From: Cladosporium sp. IMV 00045
Taxonomy: Eukaryota > Ascomycota > Dothideomycetes > Cladosporiales > Cladosporiaceae
DNA: 64,000 nucleotides
NCBI GenBank assembly: GCA_001931905.2
Contig: MSJI02000737.1
Span: 1 to 64,000, forward strand
Reading direction: 5' to 3'
The position numbers were made by a program, and so were the translations under genes. The notes under the pieces are model-generated. The model had not been told where the DNA came from. It did not search any database and saw only the letters and a program-made list of their open reading frames with translations. How positions within the stretch are numbered: position 1 is the first letter of the stretch; each line of letters begins with the position of its first letter. This document shows, one piece after another, positions 54,229 through 64,000 of this stretch.

Positions 54229-55303
54229 TCATTTCACCTCAACCATCTCATCGCACATCTTCAAAAACCTCTCTCGATACTCCTCGCTGCTGGTCGTCAC
54301 ACTCATAGGCCCCTGCCTATCCACCAAATTGTAAGTATTAATCAGCCCCGTCATAGCCTGCGCGTGGACTTTGTGCTTCGCCCAGAAGAAATCCAGCACG
54401 GCCGCGCGATAGACATACCGTCCATCCGCGGACTTCACTCCAGTCCTCCAAGAAGGCGGGCCTGGAGGCACGAGGGGCGGCTCAAGGGGCACGTCTGGCG
54501 CGCCGTCTGCGTTCGTCTCGGGCTCTTCTGGCGTGATCGGGATGCGCACGAGGAAGAGGGAGTAGTCGACCGCGTTGCATTTTGCCAGGAGCGCCGTGTC
54601 TTTCTGCAGATTCATCCTGAAGTCCGCCGCGTCATCGATGGAGAGCACGATTTTCTTCTGAGAAATCGTCTGCCAGCCGTTCCTTGGTTTCGTCAGAAGT
54701 GAGAGCGCCGCCCGCCACGTCTCGTTCGGGGTAGAAGTAGGACATGGGTTTGAGGTCCCACGTCTCCCACTCGACGCCTTCTTTCTTGTCGTATTGCTCG
54801 CCGAACTTGGTGTTCTCCATGACGAGGTGATGCGAAGGTGCCAGGCCTAAAGTCGAGCCCATGCATCGCTGGGCCTCGAGGAAGTCGGTGATCCTCACGA
54901 GCAGCGAGTGCTGATTATGCCGAAGGTGGTCTGCGTAAGGCACCAGCATCTCTTCTTTGAAGAAGGAATGCTCAAAGTGTCTAGGGACGCTTTTGATCAA
55001 GTACTTCCCGTCGGCAGTATTGAAAAAAGTCGAGCCAGAATAGCCCATGTCGCCAATGGACACGAGGGCACCACCCTTGTTTTCGTCGCCATCTTTGGGC
55101 GTGAAGCTCTTGCGGTAGTCGTCTTCTCCAAGTTTCCAGTGCTCCCGGAGATTTCTAAATTGATCTTCATGAATGCAGGTAAAGATCAACTTGCTGGTGT
55201 TGAAGTAATTCGAAAAGCTTTGAGCGAATGTCGGGTTGTCTTTGTTGTATTGTCCGGCGATCGATTCGCAGATCGATGCTGCTATAGCTTCTTCGCGAGA
55301 CAT
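54229..55303 (-). CDS. PIPK-family phosphatidylinositol phosphate kinase-like protein (one frame break)
   Basis: Reads from ATG 55303 as a PIPK catalytic domain: DMGYSGSTFFNTADGKYLIK (glycine-rich loop, Lys), HLRHNQHSLLVRITDFLEAQ, HHLVMENTKFG and WDLKPMSYFYPERD. At about 54650-54660 the frame breaks (ADDFSEEN...), and the rest continues in the next frame as KIVLSIDDAADFRMNLQKDT, then CNAVDYSLFLVRI (the DYSL catalytic motif) and a normal tail ending MCDEMVEVK at 54229. Removing one G in AGAAGAAAATC would join both parts as ...DFSEKIVLSIDD.... An intron of 61 bp ending TTTCTCAG would also restore frame, but it would use a weak GTGGCG donor and delete conserved residues. The product would be about 357 residues, short compared with Mss4-type kinases. 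Substrate unknown. Confidence 0.8.
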
Positions 55304-55765
55304 TGTAATGATGGGCTCTCTCTCTCTGCAATTGATCCAGTCGCATTAACACCGAGACATGCTCGCGAGTTTTATTTGTTTACTGGTAAAACAAAAAAGC
55401 ATCATTTCATGGCGCAATCGGGGGGCTGCCTGATCATGTGCTGCGACTATTGCGTCACTGGAGAATCATCAGAGGCTGCGGTATCACTTCGCCCATCAGG
55501 TTTTATCTAGCCTGTAATCAAAATGCCATCCCGGTACTACTATTGCCGACAGCGATGATCTAGACTCGCGAAACTGCATCTTGGCCTGCATGCTGATGCT
55601 GCGAGTCGATGAAGTGTCGTCTCGATTTGTCCTCTCAATGCTTCTCCGGCAGGCATTCAATTTCACATGATACTGACGAGGTCAATACATGTACAGTAAG
55701 CACTGTAGCACCATGACAACCTGCGCAGTTCGCCTATCATCTCACAACATAACGCATGTATTCGT
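55304..55765. other. Intergenic between PIPK-like and SET-domain genes
   Basis: 462 bp; promoter of the PIPK-like gene and 3' flank of the SET-domain gene. No gene seen. Confidence 0.4.
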
Positions 55766-56821
55766 CTAACTTGTATCTTCCTGCCGACATCTTTGACACA
55801 TACATTCAAACCCCCAAACCCCCTTCAGCCTGTCCCGCCTCTCCTTGACTGTCAAATCCTTCTCATCACCACCAAGATACGTAATGCACAGCTCCTCGCC
55901 CGCCGCGACCTCTCTTTGAGTCCTGAACTCCCACTGTCGGCCAACCCGTTTTTTGCTGATGTTGGGCGCGCACGAGTGATTGAAGTAGCTAGCCTCTGGG
56001 TACAGCGAATATCCCATGTACTCTTCCCCGTCGTCCCCTCCAGCCCGTATGCCGAAGGAATTGTGACTGCCGGCGTTCGAGAGGACCTGGCAAAGCTGCG
56101 TCGTGCAGCTTGGTACTAGCGCGCGAGGCACCGTGGCTATCAGCTGCAAGAAAGCATTGCAGTGCGCTTCGAGGTCTGCGTTGTCCTTGTACGGCTCCGG
56201 GTCCATGGCGAGAGTCGCGACTTCCCGCTCGTACACCTCGGGGAACTGATGGCGGAAGATGATTCCCGAGAGGAGGTATGCCATGATGTCCGGGTCTACC
56301 GGCTGCGTCCAGACGTGGTGCAGTGACTTGCGGTATTCCTTGTCGGCCTTGATGCCGGGTCCTGAATTCGACGCTGTCGAGCACCTGGCGTTACGGTGCA
56401 TCGAGGCAATCTCCTCCGCCTCCTCCCAAGTCGCGAGCACAGCCTGCTCGCCGGGTTTGGCGCCCACAGAGTGCTCGCTCAATGTACTGACGATCGCCTT
56501 ACTCCTCGACCGCACGAATGTCTCCATGCTCTGCCATGCTTCTACTCCCAGGCTTCCTTCATCCTGTACCCACTGCTGTCTGCATTCTTCCGTGCAGAAA
56601 ACCTTGCCAGTATCGCTGTCTCTTACGGCCAGTGTTCGGCCGCGGTCATATCGAAAGCATTGCGCGCAAACTTCTTTCCGGTATTGTCGAAAGATCACAT
56701 GTGCGGCTGGTCGAGGTGATGAGAGGACGTGCGTGTCGGCTGGCGTCTGGTTCTGTGCGAGGACTCCTCGGCCGGCGCCTGGTATGTCTTGCACGGTGAA
56801 GATGTCGGAGGAGGGTGGCAT
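55766..56821 (-). CDS. SET-domain protein of the SMYD/Set5-6 type
   Basis: A 351-residue single-exon protein; the start is ATG 56821 (MPPSSDIFTVQDIPG), as the frame further 5' opens with TTG. SET-N motif: DIPGAGRGVLA (S-adenosylmethionine-binding GxG). An inserted Cys cluster (CAQCFRYDRG...VFCTEECRQQW) resembles a degenerate MYND zinc finger. SET-C motifs are NSFGIRAG, YMGYSLYPEASYFNHSCAPN and EELCITYLG, with a post-SET CMCQRC. All parts of a lysine methyltransferase active site are visible. Whether it acts on histones or other proteins cannot be told; in yeast Set5 and Set6 are the nearest layouts. It is divergent from the SurE gene. Confidence 0.88.
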   Translation of the reverse strand: MPPSSDIFTVQDIPGAGRGVLAQNQTPADTHVLSSPRPAAHVIFRQYRKEVCAQCFRYDRGRTLAVRDSDTGKVFCTEECRQQWVQDEGSLGVEAWQSMETFVRSRSKAIVSTLSEHSVGAKPGEQAVLATWEEAEEIASMHRNARCSTASNSGPGIKADKEYRKSLHHVWTQPVDPDIMAYLLSGIIFRHQFPEVYEREVATLAMDPEPYKDNADLEAHCNAFLQLIATVPRALVPSCTTQLCQVLSNAGSHNSFGIRAGGDDGEEYMGYSLYPEASYFNHSCAPNISKKRVGRQWEFRTQREVAAGEELCITYLGGDEKDLTVKERRDRLKGVWGFECMCQRCRQEDTS

Positions 56822-57614
56822 GTCGAATGCGAATATTACTTGCAAGAAATGGCGGGTAGACAGTAAAAGCTAGCGGCTCGATCGTCTGGGGATTTTTTGT
56901 ATGGACGGTGGAGACTTGAAAATGAGGATTTATGAAGAATTATATCGTGGTAGAAACACTCCCTTAAAGTACCTACCTTCTGCCTTAGGAGCGCCTTGAG
57001 TTCGCAGTTCTATTTTGTCATGGCATTGCGGCAGCTAACGTCTTGGGTGTAGGCTGGTCAGTTTCACCCATCGGACAACGATTGGAAGTCGAGCGGAAAG
57101 AGAGGAGTGCCGTTGACACAGGCGATGGTGAACACTGATTGTTTCGACTGTGAGACTTATAAATAGGGCACGAGAGTATGTGGTCAGTGCAACATGATAA
57201 GACCAACAAATAGTCTTTCGAGAGCAGACCAAAGAAAAAGTAGATGTATTGATTGCAGTATACAAGGTATCTAGAGCGCACTACCATGATTGTCTTTCTG
57301 CAAAGCCGAGGGCAAGCTGTGAGACTGCCCGAGATCGGGAACCAACGATCACGCGATTCGTAACAACATCCGGTCGAAGTGAGAAGTACATTACTTAGAC
57401 AGCTCTTTATTATTTTGGTTGAAGAGACAAAATATACTGCATATTCTGAGTTCGACTCATCACAGTGCTTCTACAGTCGACATCTTGACAGATCAAAGCC
57501 GTGCCCTAAAGCCCACGGCGCTTGCAACCATCTTCGCCACCAATACACACTTCTGGAACATAGTACAAGACACCAAGCCGCCGTGAACATTGGCAAAGAC
57601 ATACAAAACCAAAA
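56822..57614. promoter_or_regulatory. Divergent promoter SET-domain gene / SurE gene
   Basis: 793 bp between the two start codons. The open frames inside, such as 57018-57287, have no family. No clear TATA box. Confidence 0.4.
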
Positions 57615-58625
57615 ATGCATATTCTCGTAAGCTTGCCAAGGAGATCCGACCTCGAACGCAACAACTAACAGACACTCCCTCAGGTAACCAACGACGACGG
57701 CCCGCCCTCCGCCCAGTCATCGCCCTACATCCTCCCCTTCGTCAAGGCTCTCGAGAAGAACGGACACACCGTCTCCGTCATCGTCCCTAACACCCAGCGC
57801 TCCTGGATCGGCAAAGCCCACGTAGTCGGCCAAGATGTCCAGGCGACTCACTACTTCCCTCCCTCCAGCAACCCGGAAACTCACACCGAAGGCTTCTCGG
57901 CTCACGACGACGGCTCCTACCCCTGGGTGCTCGTCAACTCCACGCCCGCCAGCTGCTCTCAGCTAGGACTGAGCTACTTCTTCGAAGACCGCGGACCCAT
58001 CGACCTCGTCATCTCCGGCCCCAACTATGGACGCAACTCAAGCTCCCTATTTCTCCTATCGTCCGGCACCATGGGCGCCGCCCTCGAAGCCACACAGTGC
58101 GGCTACAAATCCATCGCTCTATCCTTCGCCTTCTACGACCGTAGCAACCTCCCGGAAGTCGTGGCCGAGAGCTGCGCACAGAGCGTCCGCATCTGCGAGT
58201 GGCTAGCCACCAACGCCAAATGGGGCGATTCCAAGCTTTACAGCGTCAACGTTCCTGTGAAGAAAGGCGTTCTCGACAGTAAAGTCAGCTGGACAAAAGT
58301 TCTCCAGAACACATGGGGTAAGGGTGCGTGCTTCCAGGAGCTGCCGCGAGAGGGTGCCGTCGACGATGCTGCGACTGAGGAAGCGAAGTTGAGGAAGCAG
58401 GAGAGCAGTGTTGAAGGTGGCAATGGTGCGGAGACGCCTAAGGATGGCAAATGGGAGCATCGCCACTTCAAGTGGGCTCCGAGATTCACGGATGTGCATG
58501 AGAGTGTGAAGAAGGCTGGGCCCGGTTGGGACGGATGGGCGGTCATGGAGGGCGAGACGTCTGTCAGTGCTCTTGTTGCAAACTATATGCATGCAGGAGG
58601 TTATGAGGGTGAGATCAAGCTGTAG
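57615..58625 (+). CDS. SurE-family survival protein (5'/3'-nucleotidase/acid phosphatase)
   Basis: Two exons: a 12-nt exon 57615..57626 (ATG CAT ATT CTC) and 57684..58625, with a 57-bp GTAAGC...CAG intron. Total 317 residues. The intron cuts just before the metal-binding motif, which reads MHILVTNDDGPPSAQSSPYI after splicing, with the Asp pair as in bacterial SurE. The second family motif SGPNYGRNSSS and the loop with the nucleophile region (LSSGTMGAALEA) are intact. SurE enzymes are Mg/Mn-dependent phosphatases of nucleoside monophosphates; yeast Pby1 carries a related domain joined to a tubulin-ligase-like domain, whereas this gene has only the SurE part. Ser/Glu-rich residues about 225-265 are an insert. 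Confidence 0.9.
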
Positions 58626-59539
58626 TTACGATAGATTTACAGTCGTGTATAGATCTGCAAAGAACCAGTCTACCAATCATCACGGCAATATACCTGCTTG
58701 TTCGACCAATGCCGCTGAAGAATTGGACTCCCCTGTATCTTACAGCAAGAGTATCACAGACTTGGGTACCAAAGTCAGCATTGCGAAGCGAACAAAACCC
58801 ATCCCACCAAACAACCAAGAAGCACCAAAGAATCACACTTTTGTAACCCACTCAAACCAGCCGTAACCATTCAACGCCCATCCCAAACCCTCACCGTTGC
58901 CCATGTCGCAAAAGCCCTAACCCTAACGAATCCCTCGAAGCCCTCCCTGTCAAGCACTTCCATTGTCAACGCGAGGCTCTGAGCGTGCCACTTTTCTTCA
59001 CGACACCATCAAAGAATAGAATTGAAAAAAACGGCCTAGGCTTCTTCGCTTCGATACCTCACGCTGTAAATCATGCCAGCCGCAGCTCACAGACACACTC
59101 GCCATTTGGCTCGTGCATCCGTGCATACGATAGTGTACGGAACGGGGCCACGTCCCTTTTGGGTATGCGGTATGTGATCAAGCGATCTCTCAACTTTGTT
59201 CGAATGGGAATATCTAACTCCGAACAGATCGAATGGATGTTTGGAAATGATTGATCGCGACCATGGAAAAGAATAGAGACACGCACACGACGGGATGCAA
59301 GGGAACAGTTCGAACTTCAAGGCAAGCAGCATTAGGATTATCAGCTTGTAAGTGTAGTACCAATCGCCTCGATCGACTGCAGGGTATCTCATTGCCCGGT
59401 TGCTCGCCGCCAACTAACATTCTCTCCTGGTATATCTAATTTCCCAAAGATCATAGCACACATCTGGTGTACATCTGTAAACGAAAACGGACTCAAGGAA
59501 ATACTTTTTGAACAACAAACAAGAAACCACAAACACATC
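58626..59539. other. Convergent 3' flanks of SurE and rhodopsin-like genes
   Basis: 914 bp between two stop codons. It contains a two-copy CCCTAACCCTAAC word (58915-58927) and several A-rich runs. No gene seen. Confidence 0.35.
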
Positions 59540-60924
59540 TCAGATCCAACCACCCGGTCTCTGAGGCGGAGCCCGACCCTGTGCGATACTATGTCCAGGA
59601 TCCGACCAAGCCAAATTCCTCATCGCAATCGGATCTTCTTCATGCGAATACCTCGTAAGGCGCTCCTTACTTGGCGTAGGCGACCAATTCCTCTCCTCCG
59701 ACTCCGTCTCGCCAATAAGATCAAGCGACTCGGCAAACCCTTCTTATCATTCGGCCCATCCTGATCGAACGTGACGGAAGTCGATCGCACGACAGTGATA
59801 GATTTATCGTTCTGGTCGACGCTGCTGGCGGCTGTGCCTTGCGTGCTCTTCGGCGGACCGGGTGTCTCGCCCCGGGTAGATTTGTAGGCGCGAGAGGCGA
59901 AGGAGCTGCCCAGGTAACGTCGGAAGAAGACGCGGAGTGAGGGTGCGGCGGCGCACATGATGCCGAGTTGCAGCTCGAGTTGCGCCCAGATGAAAAGGTC
60001 GAAGATGTTCCAGCTCACGTCGGAGGAGTGGCCGGTGACTGTTGGGTTGAGGTTAGCGGGTGGTGCGAATGAAGTGATTTTGAGCGTGAGCTGCTTTGCA
60101 ACTTACTCATCAGGTAATATGTGCGCACACCACTTGCTGCGACGACAAGTAATCCAAGCGAGAAAATGATGTTCAGGCGATCTTCTGGGCTTTCGGAACC
60201 GAAAAATGCCACGTGATGATGCACGGCAAGGCAACGGCATAGAGATCACTAGCGGCAGCGAAGACTCCAGCCAAAGTATTGATAATCTTGGTGTCGAGAC
60301 ATTTATACTCCTGCGTCATCGCATACTTCGTATCGAATGCCCTCCAGTACGCCTCTGTTGGCGTGCAGTTGATGAGGAGCATAATGCAGAATGCCACGGT
60401 GTACGACGCGGTGAACCCAATGGCGAATATCACAAGCCATTTCCACCTCTTCGAGTAGGTCCCGTCGACGAGACGTCGGTAGAACAACAGGACGGAGACT
60501 TTGGTCAAGCCACCGCAGACGAGGAATGAGAACTCGGCGAGCCAGAGGCAGAGAGCCAGGTTCTCCGTCTTGTCGTGTTCGATGTCCCAGATATGTCGAT
60601 CGCCTTGAGCCCAGTAAACGTATACGATTGTGATCGCCGTGAACATGATCGAAGCCATGACGCCGGGTAAGAGGATCGCCTTGACTTGGTAAGCTATCGT
60701 CCAACGAAGACGAGACGAGGTTCGATACCCACGTCGTCTAAGCCTAGTTTCCCAGCATGCCCTCTGATTCGAAGCCAAAAGCGCATCGCTACCATCAATG
60801 TTGCGGCTGCAAACATCGTCGCTGAGAATGCCGGCAGCCATTTCCTTCGTTCGGGATTCTCATAGTTGGGTGTTGGCCATTGGGCCATGTCGGCCGGTGT
60901 TAGATTGATGATATTGCCAGGCAT
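59540..60924 (-). CDS. Rhodopsin-like/PTH11-related seven-helix membrane protein (two frame breaks)
   Basis: Three exons: 60924..about 60733, about 60679..60107 and 60038..59540, read from ATG 60924 (MPGNIINL). The first donor is probably GTGGGT, giving KLGLDDAILL. The protein shows seven hydrophobic segments and fungal rhodopsin-type motifs: MRFWLRIRGHAGKLGLDD, AEFSFLVCGGLTKVSVLLFY, ITWHFSVPKAQKI and SLGLLVVAASGVRTYYL. A conserved tail, GFAESLDLIGETESEERNWS, ends the frame at 59540. Two single bases seem to be missing: one C near 60176 (KIA then LNIIF) and one G near 59738 (before GFAES). Both sit in short runs and both shift the same way. Unless these are sequencing errors the gene is a pseudogene. 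Such proteins are integral membrane receptors or sensors of unknown ligand. Confidence 0.75.
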
Positions 60925-62279
60925 GTTTACGGACAGCGGCCTGAGTCGTGAGTGTTGCTGTGTTTGTTCCAACGGTTGTAGGGTTTGAGATGGAGGGATG
61001 TAGGGTTTGATGGTTTGAACGATTCAAAAGTGACAAACGGAATGTGAGAGCATGTGGGACTTAAACTCCATGTGAAGACGCACCAGGGGCGTTTCAATGA
61101 AGGCCAAGTGAGCCATCTTCAACGACAAGCGTGACAAGATCCCCAAGACTTGAATGATCAGCCAACCCACAGACCTCAACATGTGGCCTGCAGATCCGAG
61201 TATCTAACGGGTGGGCTCGACGTGTCGAAGTTAACGGCCGCCATTTACTATTGCCAATCCAATTGCGATTCAGGGAAATCCTCCGACAGTAGTTGCATGA
61301 AATGGTAGCAAGGCTAGGATCGATTCGGTACCCTGGTCGTCTAGTCGGATGCTCAAGCCTTGTGGGCGTTCAGTCTAGTCACGGGAAGAACCCTGAAGTT
61401 GCTGAAGCATTGCCGAACTTTGCTGGGCAATTTGCCGGGGGTGAAATGGCGACCACATCTCGCTTTCTTGAGACTAGATCAATTGTTTAGCGAGCGGCCT
61501 TTGAACATAGCTTCCGTGTTCTTGCGAATATCTCCAAGTCCAACGCTTGTTAGTCCAACATCGGCCGCATCCGACAATATCCGTGGCCAAGACCGAGAAT
61601 CACAGTCAATTTGTTGCTGGACTATGTTAGCTAAAGAGCTGAACTATTTTGACTTCAACGAACGTCTCAAACTGCCGCACATTGGCTTCGAAAGTTCTTT
61701 TGATAGCAAAGTTCGCAAAGTAAAACGAAAACGCCGTTCTTCGAGCTTCTTAGTGGGATTTCGACGTTTCATCAGTCCCACCGGGGTCCCGAACTTGCTC
61801 GTTAGCCCAGAGATCAGCACAGATCTGTGACGTTGATACCAATCGCGAAGTTAACAGCACCGTTGAAGTTGTGTATTTATGATCATTTGCTCATCGGCAC
61901 ATCCGGATCTTGGTCATTCAGTACATAAATCAGATGCAGGAGCCAGAAGGACGGGCCTGGAGGAACTACCAAGTCTGTGCGACCTGCCAAGTGGGCGCCT
62001 TGCCGTGTCTACAACACAAATACCGTAAGTACGGGTGCGCTGGGTCGTGTGACTTCCCCACTTCAGTCCAGCACATTGAAACACGTTCACAGCCTTTGGG
62101 ATAATAAAAAGCGGAGTTCTGATGTGGTGCCTTGACTTCTTGAATTTGTTTCGTCTGTTCATGAATCGTGTAGGATTCAATTCACTCCGCAGCTATATTC
62201 CACTGACGACGTGCCCAAGGAAGGAGGATCCTAGACTAGAAGCAATGGAGACAACTGAGGACTGCGGGATGATCGACGG
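60925..62279. other. Intergenic between the rhodopsin-like and bestrophin genes
   Basis: 1.36 kb upstream of the rhodopsin-like gene. The longest open frame (61360..61830) has no domain, and its GTG/ATG choice and composition look random. I see no RNA gene. Confidence 0.4.
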
Positions 62280-63519
62280 CTAGGCAGAGAATAGCGTTGA
62301 ACCCCTTCTCCACTCGGCCATCAGCACATCTGTCTCGACTCGAAGATCTTCGGCGATGGCGTCCACTTTTATGTCTGCCTTGTCGTAACCAAATGGGTCT
62401 TCGAGCTATCACATCATGTGGTCAGTAAAGCAAAAAGTAACCAGAAAGCGCTATCCTCGTGTCAAGGCGGCAAACCAAGAGTAGTGTACTTACTTGTACG
62501 CCTATGGCCTCGATTCCTGGACAGTTAATCAATATTAATCAAATTTGGCGTGATAGTACGACTCAACTTACCGTACAAGGTGAAGGTGACAAGACTAGTC
62601 AGTAAGATCGTCCACCAACCCATCTCCTCCACAAGTGCAAAGGGCAAAACACCACCGAATAGAGCCAGAACTTGTCGCATGTGTATAAGATAAGCTACCG
62701 GCAGTGGCGTCAAATGGATTGTTTCGAGGCTCCCATATGCCGACACCAGCGAATTTAGCTGTACAGTCAGCTGGCTGGCTTGCGGAGCATGAAACCAGCC
62801 TCTGTCGTGTCCACGTTTGATGTAGCTTTCGATTCTGAAACTCAGTTGCAGTAGCAATCCAAGGCCTTGGTCTTCGAAGCCTCTGATTCTGGGCGGCAAC
62901 AAGTCCGCATACTCTGGTTTGTGAACAGAGGTGCTCTCTCGACGTCGGCGTTCAATTTCACCTAGCGTCTTGTACGACAGGAAGGGCAAGGAGGTCGTGC
63001 CCCATTCGGCTCGCAAGTGGTTCTTTGCCGCGTAAATCATTGCAAGCAGTATTCTCACGGTCTGCTCGGTATCGGCACGCTCTTCATCAGAAGGTCGTTT
63101 GCCGTTTGCATGCGAGCAAGTAAGAAATGACCGGGTCAGGTTGCGAATGCAGGTTGAAACGGTCGTTATGTGTTGGTTGCCCTATGACAGAGGTTAGAAT
63201 CGGCCATATTGGGGAATGCAGATTAAGAACATGCCTGCCAGAAACGGTCATAGCTCGTTTGGTTCCGGAAGACCAGCATTAAGCCAACTACTATCGACAA
63301 GCTGGGGATGATGCTGCTAGGAAGGCCAATATGCTCGTCACGAACTCTGTCGATATAGACAATGATTGCAGCCCACAGTGCATGCAGGACCACTGCAATC
63401 GCAATGTCGGCATGGATGGCACCTTTGATGAACCGCAGCACCAGTGGCCATCTTCGCGGCTTCTTACGCGTCGAGTGATAGAGTGGGAAAGTAGGTGAGC
63501 GTGAGTGATGTGGTGACAT
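62280..63519 (-). CDS. Bestrophin-family (UPF0187) membrane protein
   Basis: Four exons: 63519..63235, 63181..62572, 62516..62494 and 62405..62280, giving 347 residues with all frames kept. Intron 1 has GC-AG borders: exon 1 ends ...CAG and the intron starts GCATGT. Without this intron the frame breaks in the motif SYDRFWQG, so the GC donor is well supported. Family marks are FIKGAIHADIAIAVVLHALW near the N-terminus, LMLVFRNQTSYDRFWQ, and LEDPFGYDKADIKVDAI near the C-terminus, where the Asp/Pro block is characteristic. Two to four hydrophobic segments suit a channel of this type. Bestrophins conduct anions in animals and plants; the fungal members are not well studied. Confidence 0.85.
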
Positions 63520-63843
63520 GATGGCGGTGAAAAGAGCCGCTTTGAGAATGCACGTTCGCTCTGTGGCGCCCACGTGTTGCCGTCAGCCGGGTTAGGCAAG
63601 ATGTCAGTGTTGTTTCTCGCCTAGCTCTCCAATGTTGGAAGTGCTCTTGCACACCACCTCGCTCTCTCGCTCCGAGGTAGTCGAAGTTGTAGTCGGTGGC
63701 GTCTGCACGGGCTTGGCGTCGCGGGGCCTGCATGAAACATGCGTCCTTGCTTGCTATCCTTGCACAAGCATGCACCTCTGAGCAAGCAACTTGGTAACAC
63801 GCATGATAAGACCCAAGATATGCACGTGAGTGCATCTTGGAAA
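63520..63843. other. Bestrophin upstream region with a hairpin near the next gene's stop
   Basis: 324 bp. An inverted repeat at 63813-63840 (CCAAGAT-at-GCAC / GTGCATCTTGG) lies 3 bp beyond the stop codon of the right-edge gene, on its 3' side. The rest would hold the bestrophin promoter. Confidence 0.4.
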
Positions 63844-63999
63844 TTATAAAGGCGACTCAAAGCTGGCGAGTACGTCCTCAATCACACTCTCCACGGTAAT
63901 TCCTTCCAGTAACCTCTGGATTGCTCTGGGATCACTGCCCCAGAGAAGACTTTTCTCAGTATCTGCATTCGCAAGAATAAGTCTATGAGGGTAGATCTT
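63844..63999 (-). CDS. C-terminal end of an unidentified protein (gene continues beyond window)
   Basis: An open frame enters from the right edge and stops at TAA 63844-63846. The last 51 residues read KIYPHRLILANADTEKSLLW, then GSDPRAIQRLLEGITVESVI and EDVLASFESPL. It has a natural protein-like composition and helix pattern, but I do not recognise the family. No splice border is needed in this part. Confidence 0.5.
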   Translation of the reverse strand, partial: KIYPHRLILANADTEKSLLWGSDPRAIQRLLEGITVESVIEDVLASFESPL

Positions 64000-64000
64000 G

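Noticed and set aside
54661..54721. 61-bp intron in the PIPK-like gene (GTGGCG...TTTCTCAG)
   Set aside because: It would restore frame, but the donor is weak and it removes residues that belong to the kinase domain; a one-base indel fits better.
61360..61830. 156-residue plus-strand open frame
   Set aside because: No start context, splice sites or recognisable domain; looks like chance.
1..64000. CRISPR arrays, intact transposons, rRNA or tRNA genes
   Set aside because: No regularly spaced repeats, transposase-like frames, or RNA-gene motifs that hold up were seen.

Overview
The window is nuclear DNA of a filamentous ascomycete (Pezizomycotina). Evidence seen directly: intron-containing genes with short introns (mostly 53-80 bp), CTRAY-type branch points and YAG acceptors, compact intergenic spaces, and fungal-only families (LDB19-type arrestin, Zn(II)2Cys6 regulator, PTH11/rhodopsin-like membrane protein, DUF3237, AIM6). 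A Dothideomycete is my inference from protein style; I cannot prove it here. About 27 protein genes are supported, two of them cut by the window ends. I found no convincing tRNA, rRNA, CRISPR array or intact transposon.

Layout. 1-24 kb is mostly housekeeping: a complex I accessory subunit (partial), COMPASS subunit Shg1, an ART-type arrestin, a large orphan membrane protein, a small conserved fungal protein, AIM6, cohesin subunit Scc3, urease accessory UreD and a secreted protein. 22-29 kb holds a compact set that looks like a catabolic cluster: an MFS transporter and an amidase on one divergent promoter, then a DUF3237 protein and a Zn2Cys6 regulator on a second divergent promoter, followed by a small cysteine-rich secreted protein. 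30.6-36.1 kb is accessory-looking: an F-box-like orphan, then three co-oriented orphan genes sharing a repeated ~70-residue domain marked by L-A-x-R-Y-[ST]. I recognise no named family in it, and it is the best candidate here for something undescribed.

36-64 kb is again mostly conserved: a small membrane protein, the ~2,940-residue lipid-transfer protein FMP27, CSN5, a FAT1-type acyl-CoA synthetase ending in -ARL and malate synthase ending in -SKL. These last two are neighbours with peroxisomal signals, and both promoters carry a CCTCGG/CCGAGG element about 210 bp upstream, as expected for fatty-acid induction. They are followed by a PIPK-like protein, a SET-domain protein, a SurE phosphatase, a rhodopsin-like membrane protein and a bestrophin-family protein; the tail of another gene enters at the right edge.

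Four single-base reading-frame breaks lie in otherwise well-formed genes (FMP27, the PIPK-like gene, and twice in the rhodopsin-like gene), three of them at or beside short homopolymer runs. Sequencing indels explain them most simply, but gene decay or recoding cannot be excluded from sequence alone. Two introns use GC-AG borders, one of them splitting a zinc-ligand cysteine codon of the Zn2Cys6 regulator.
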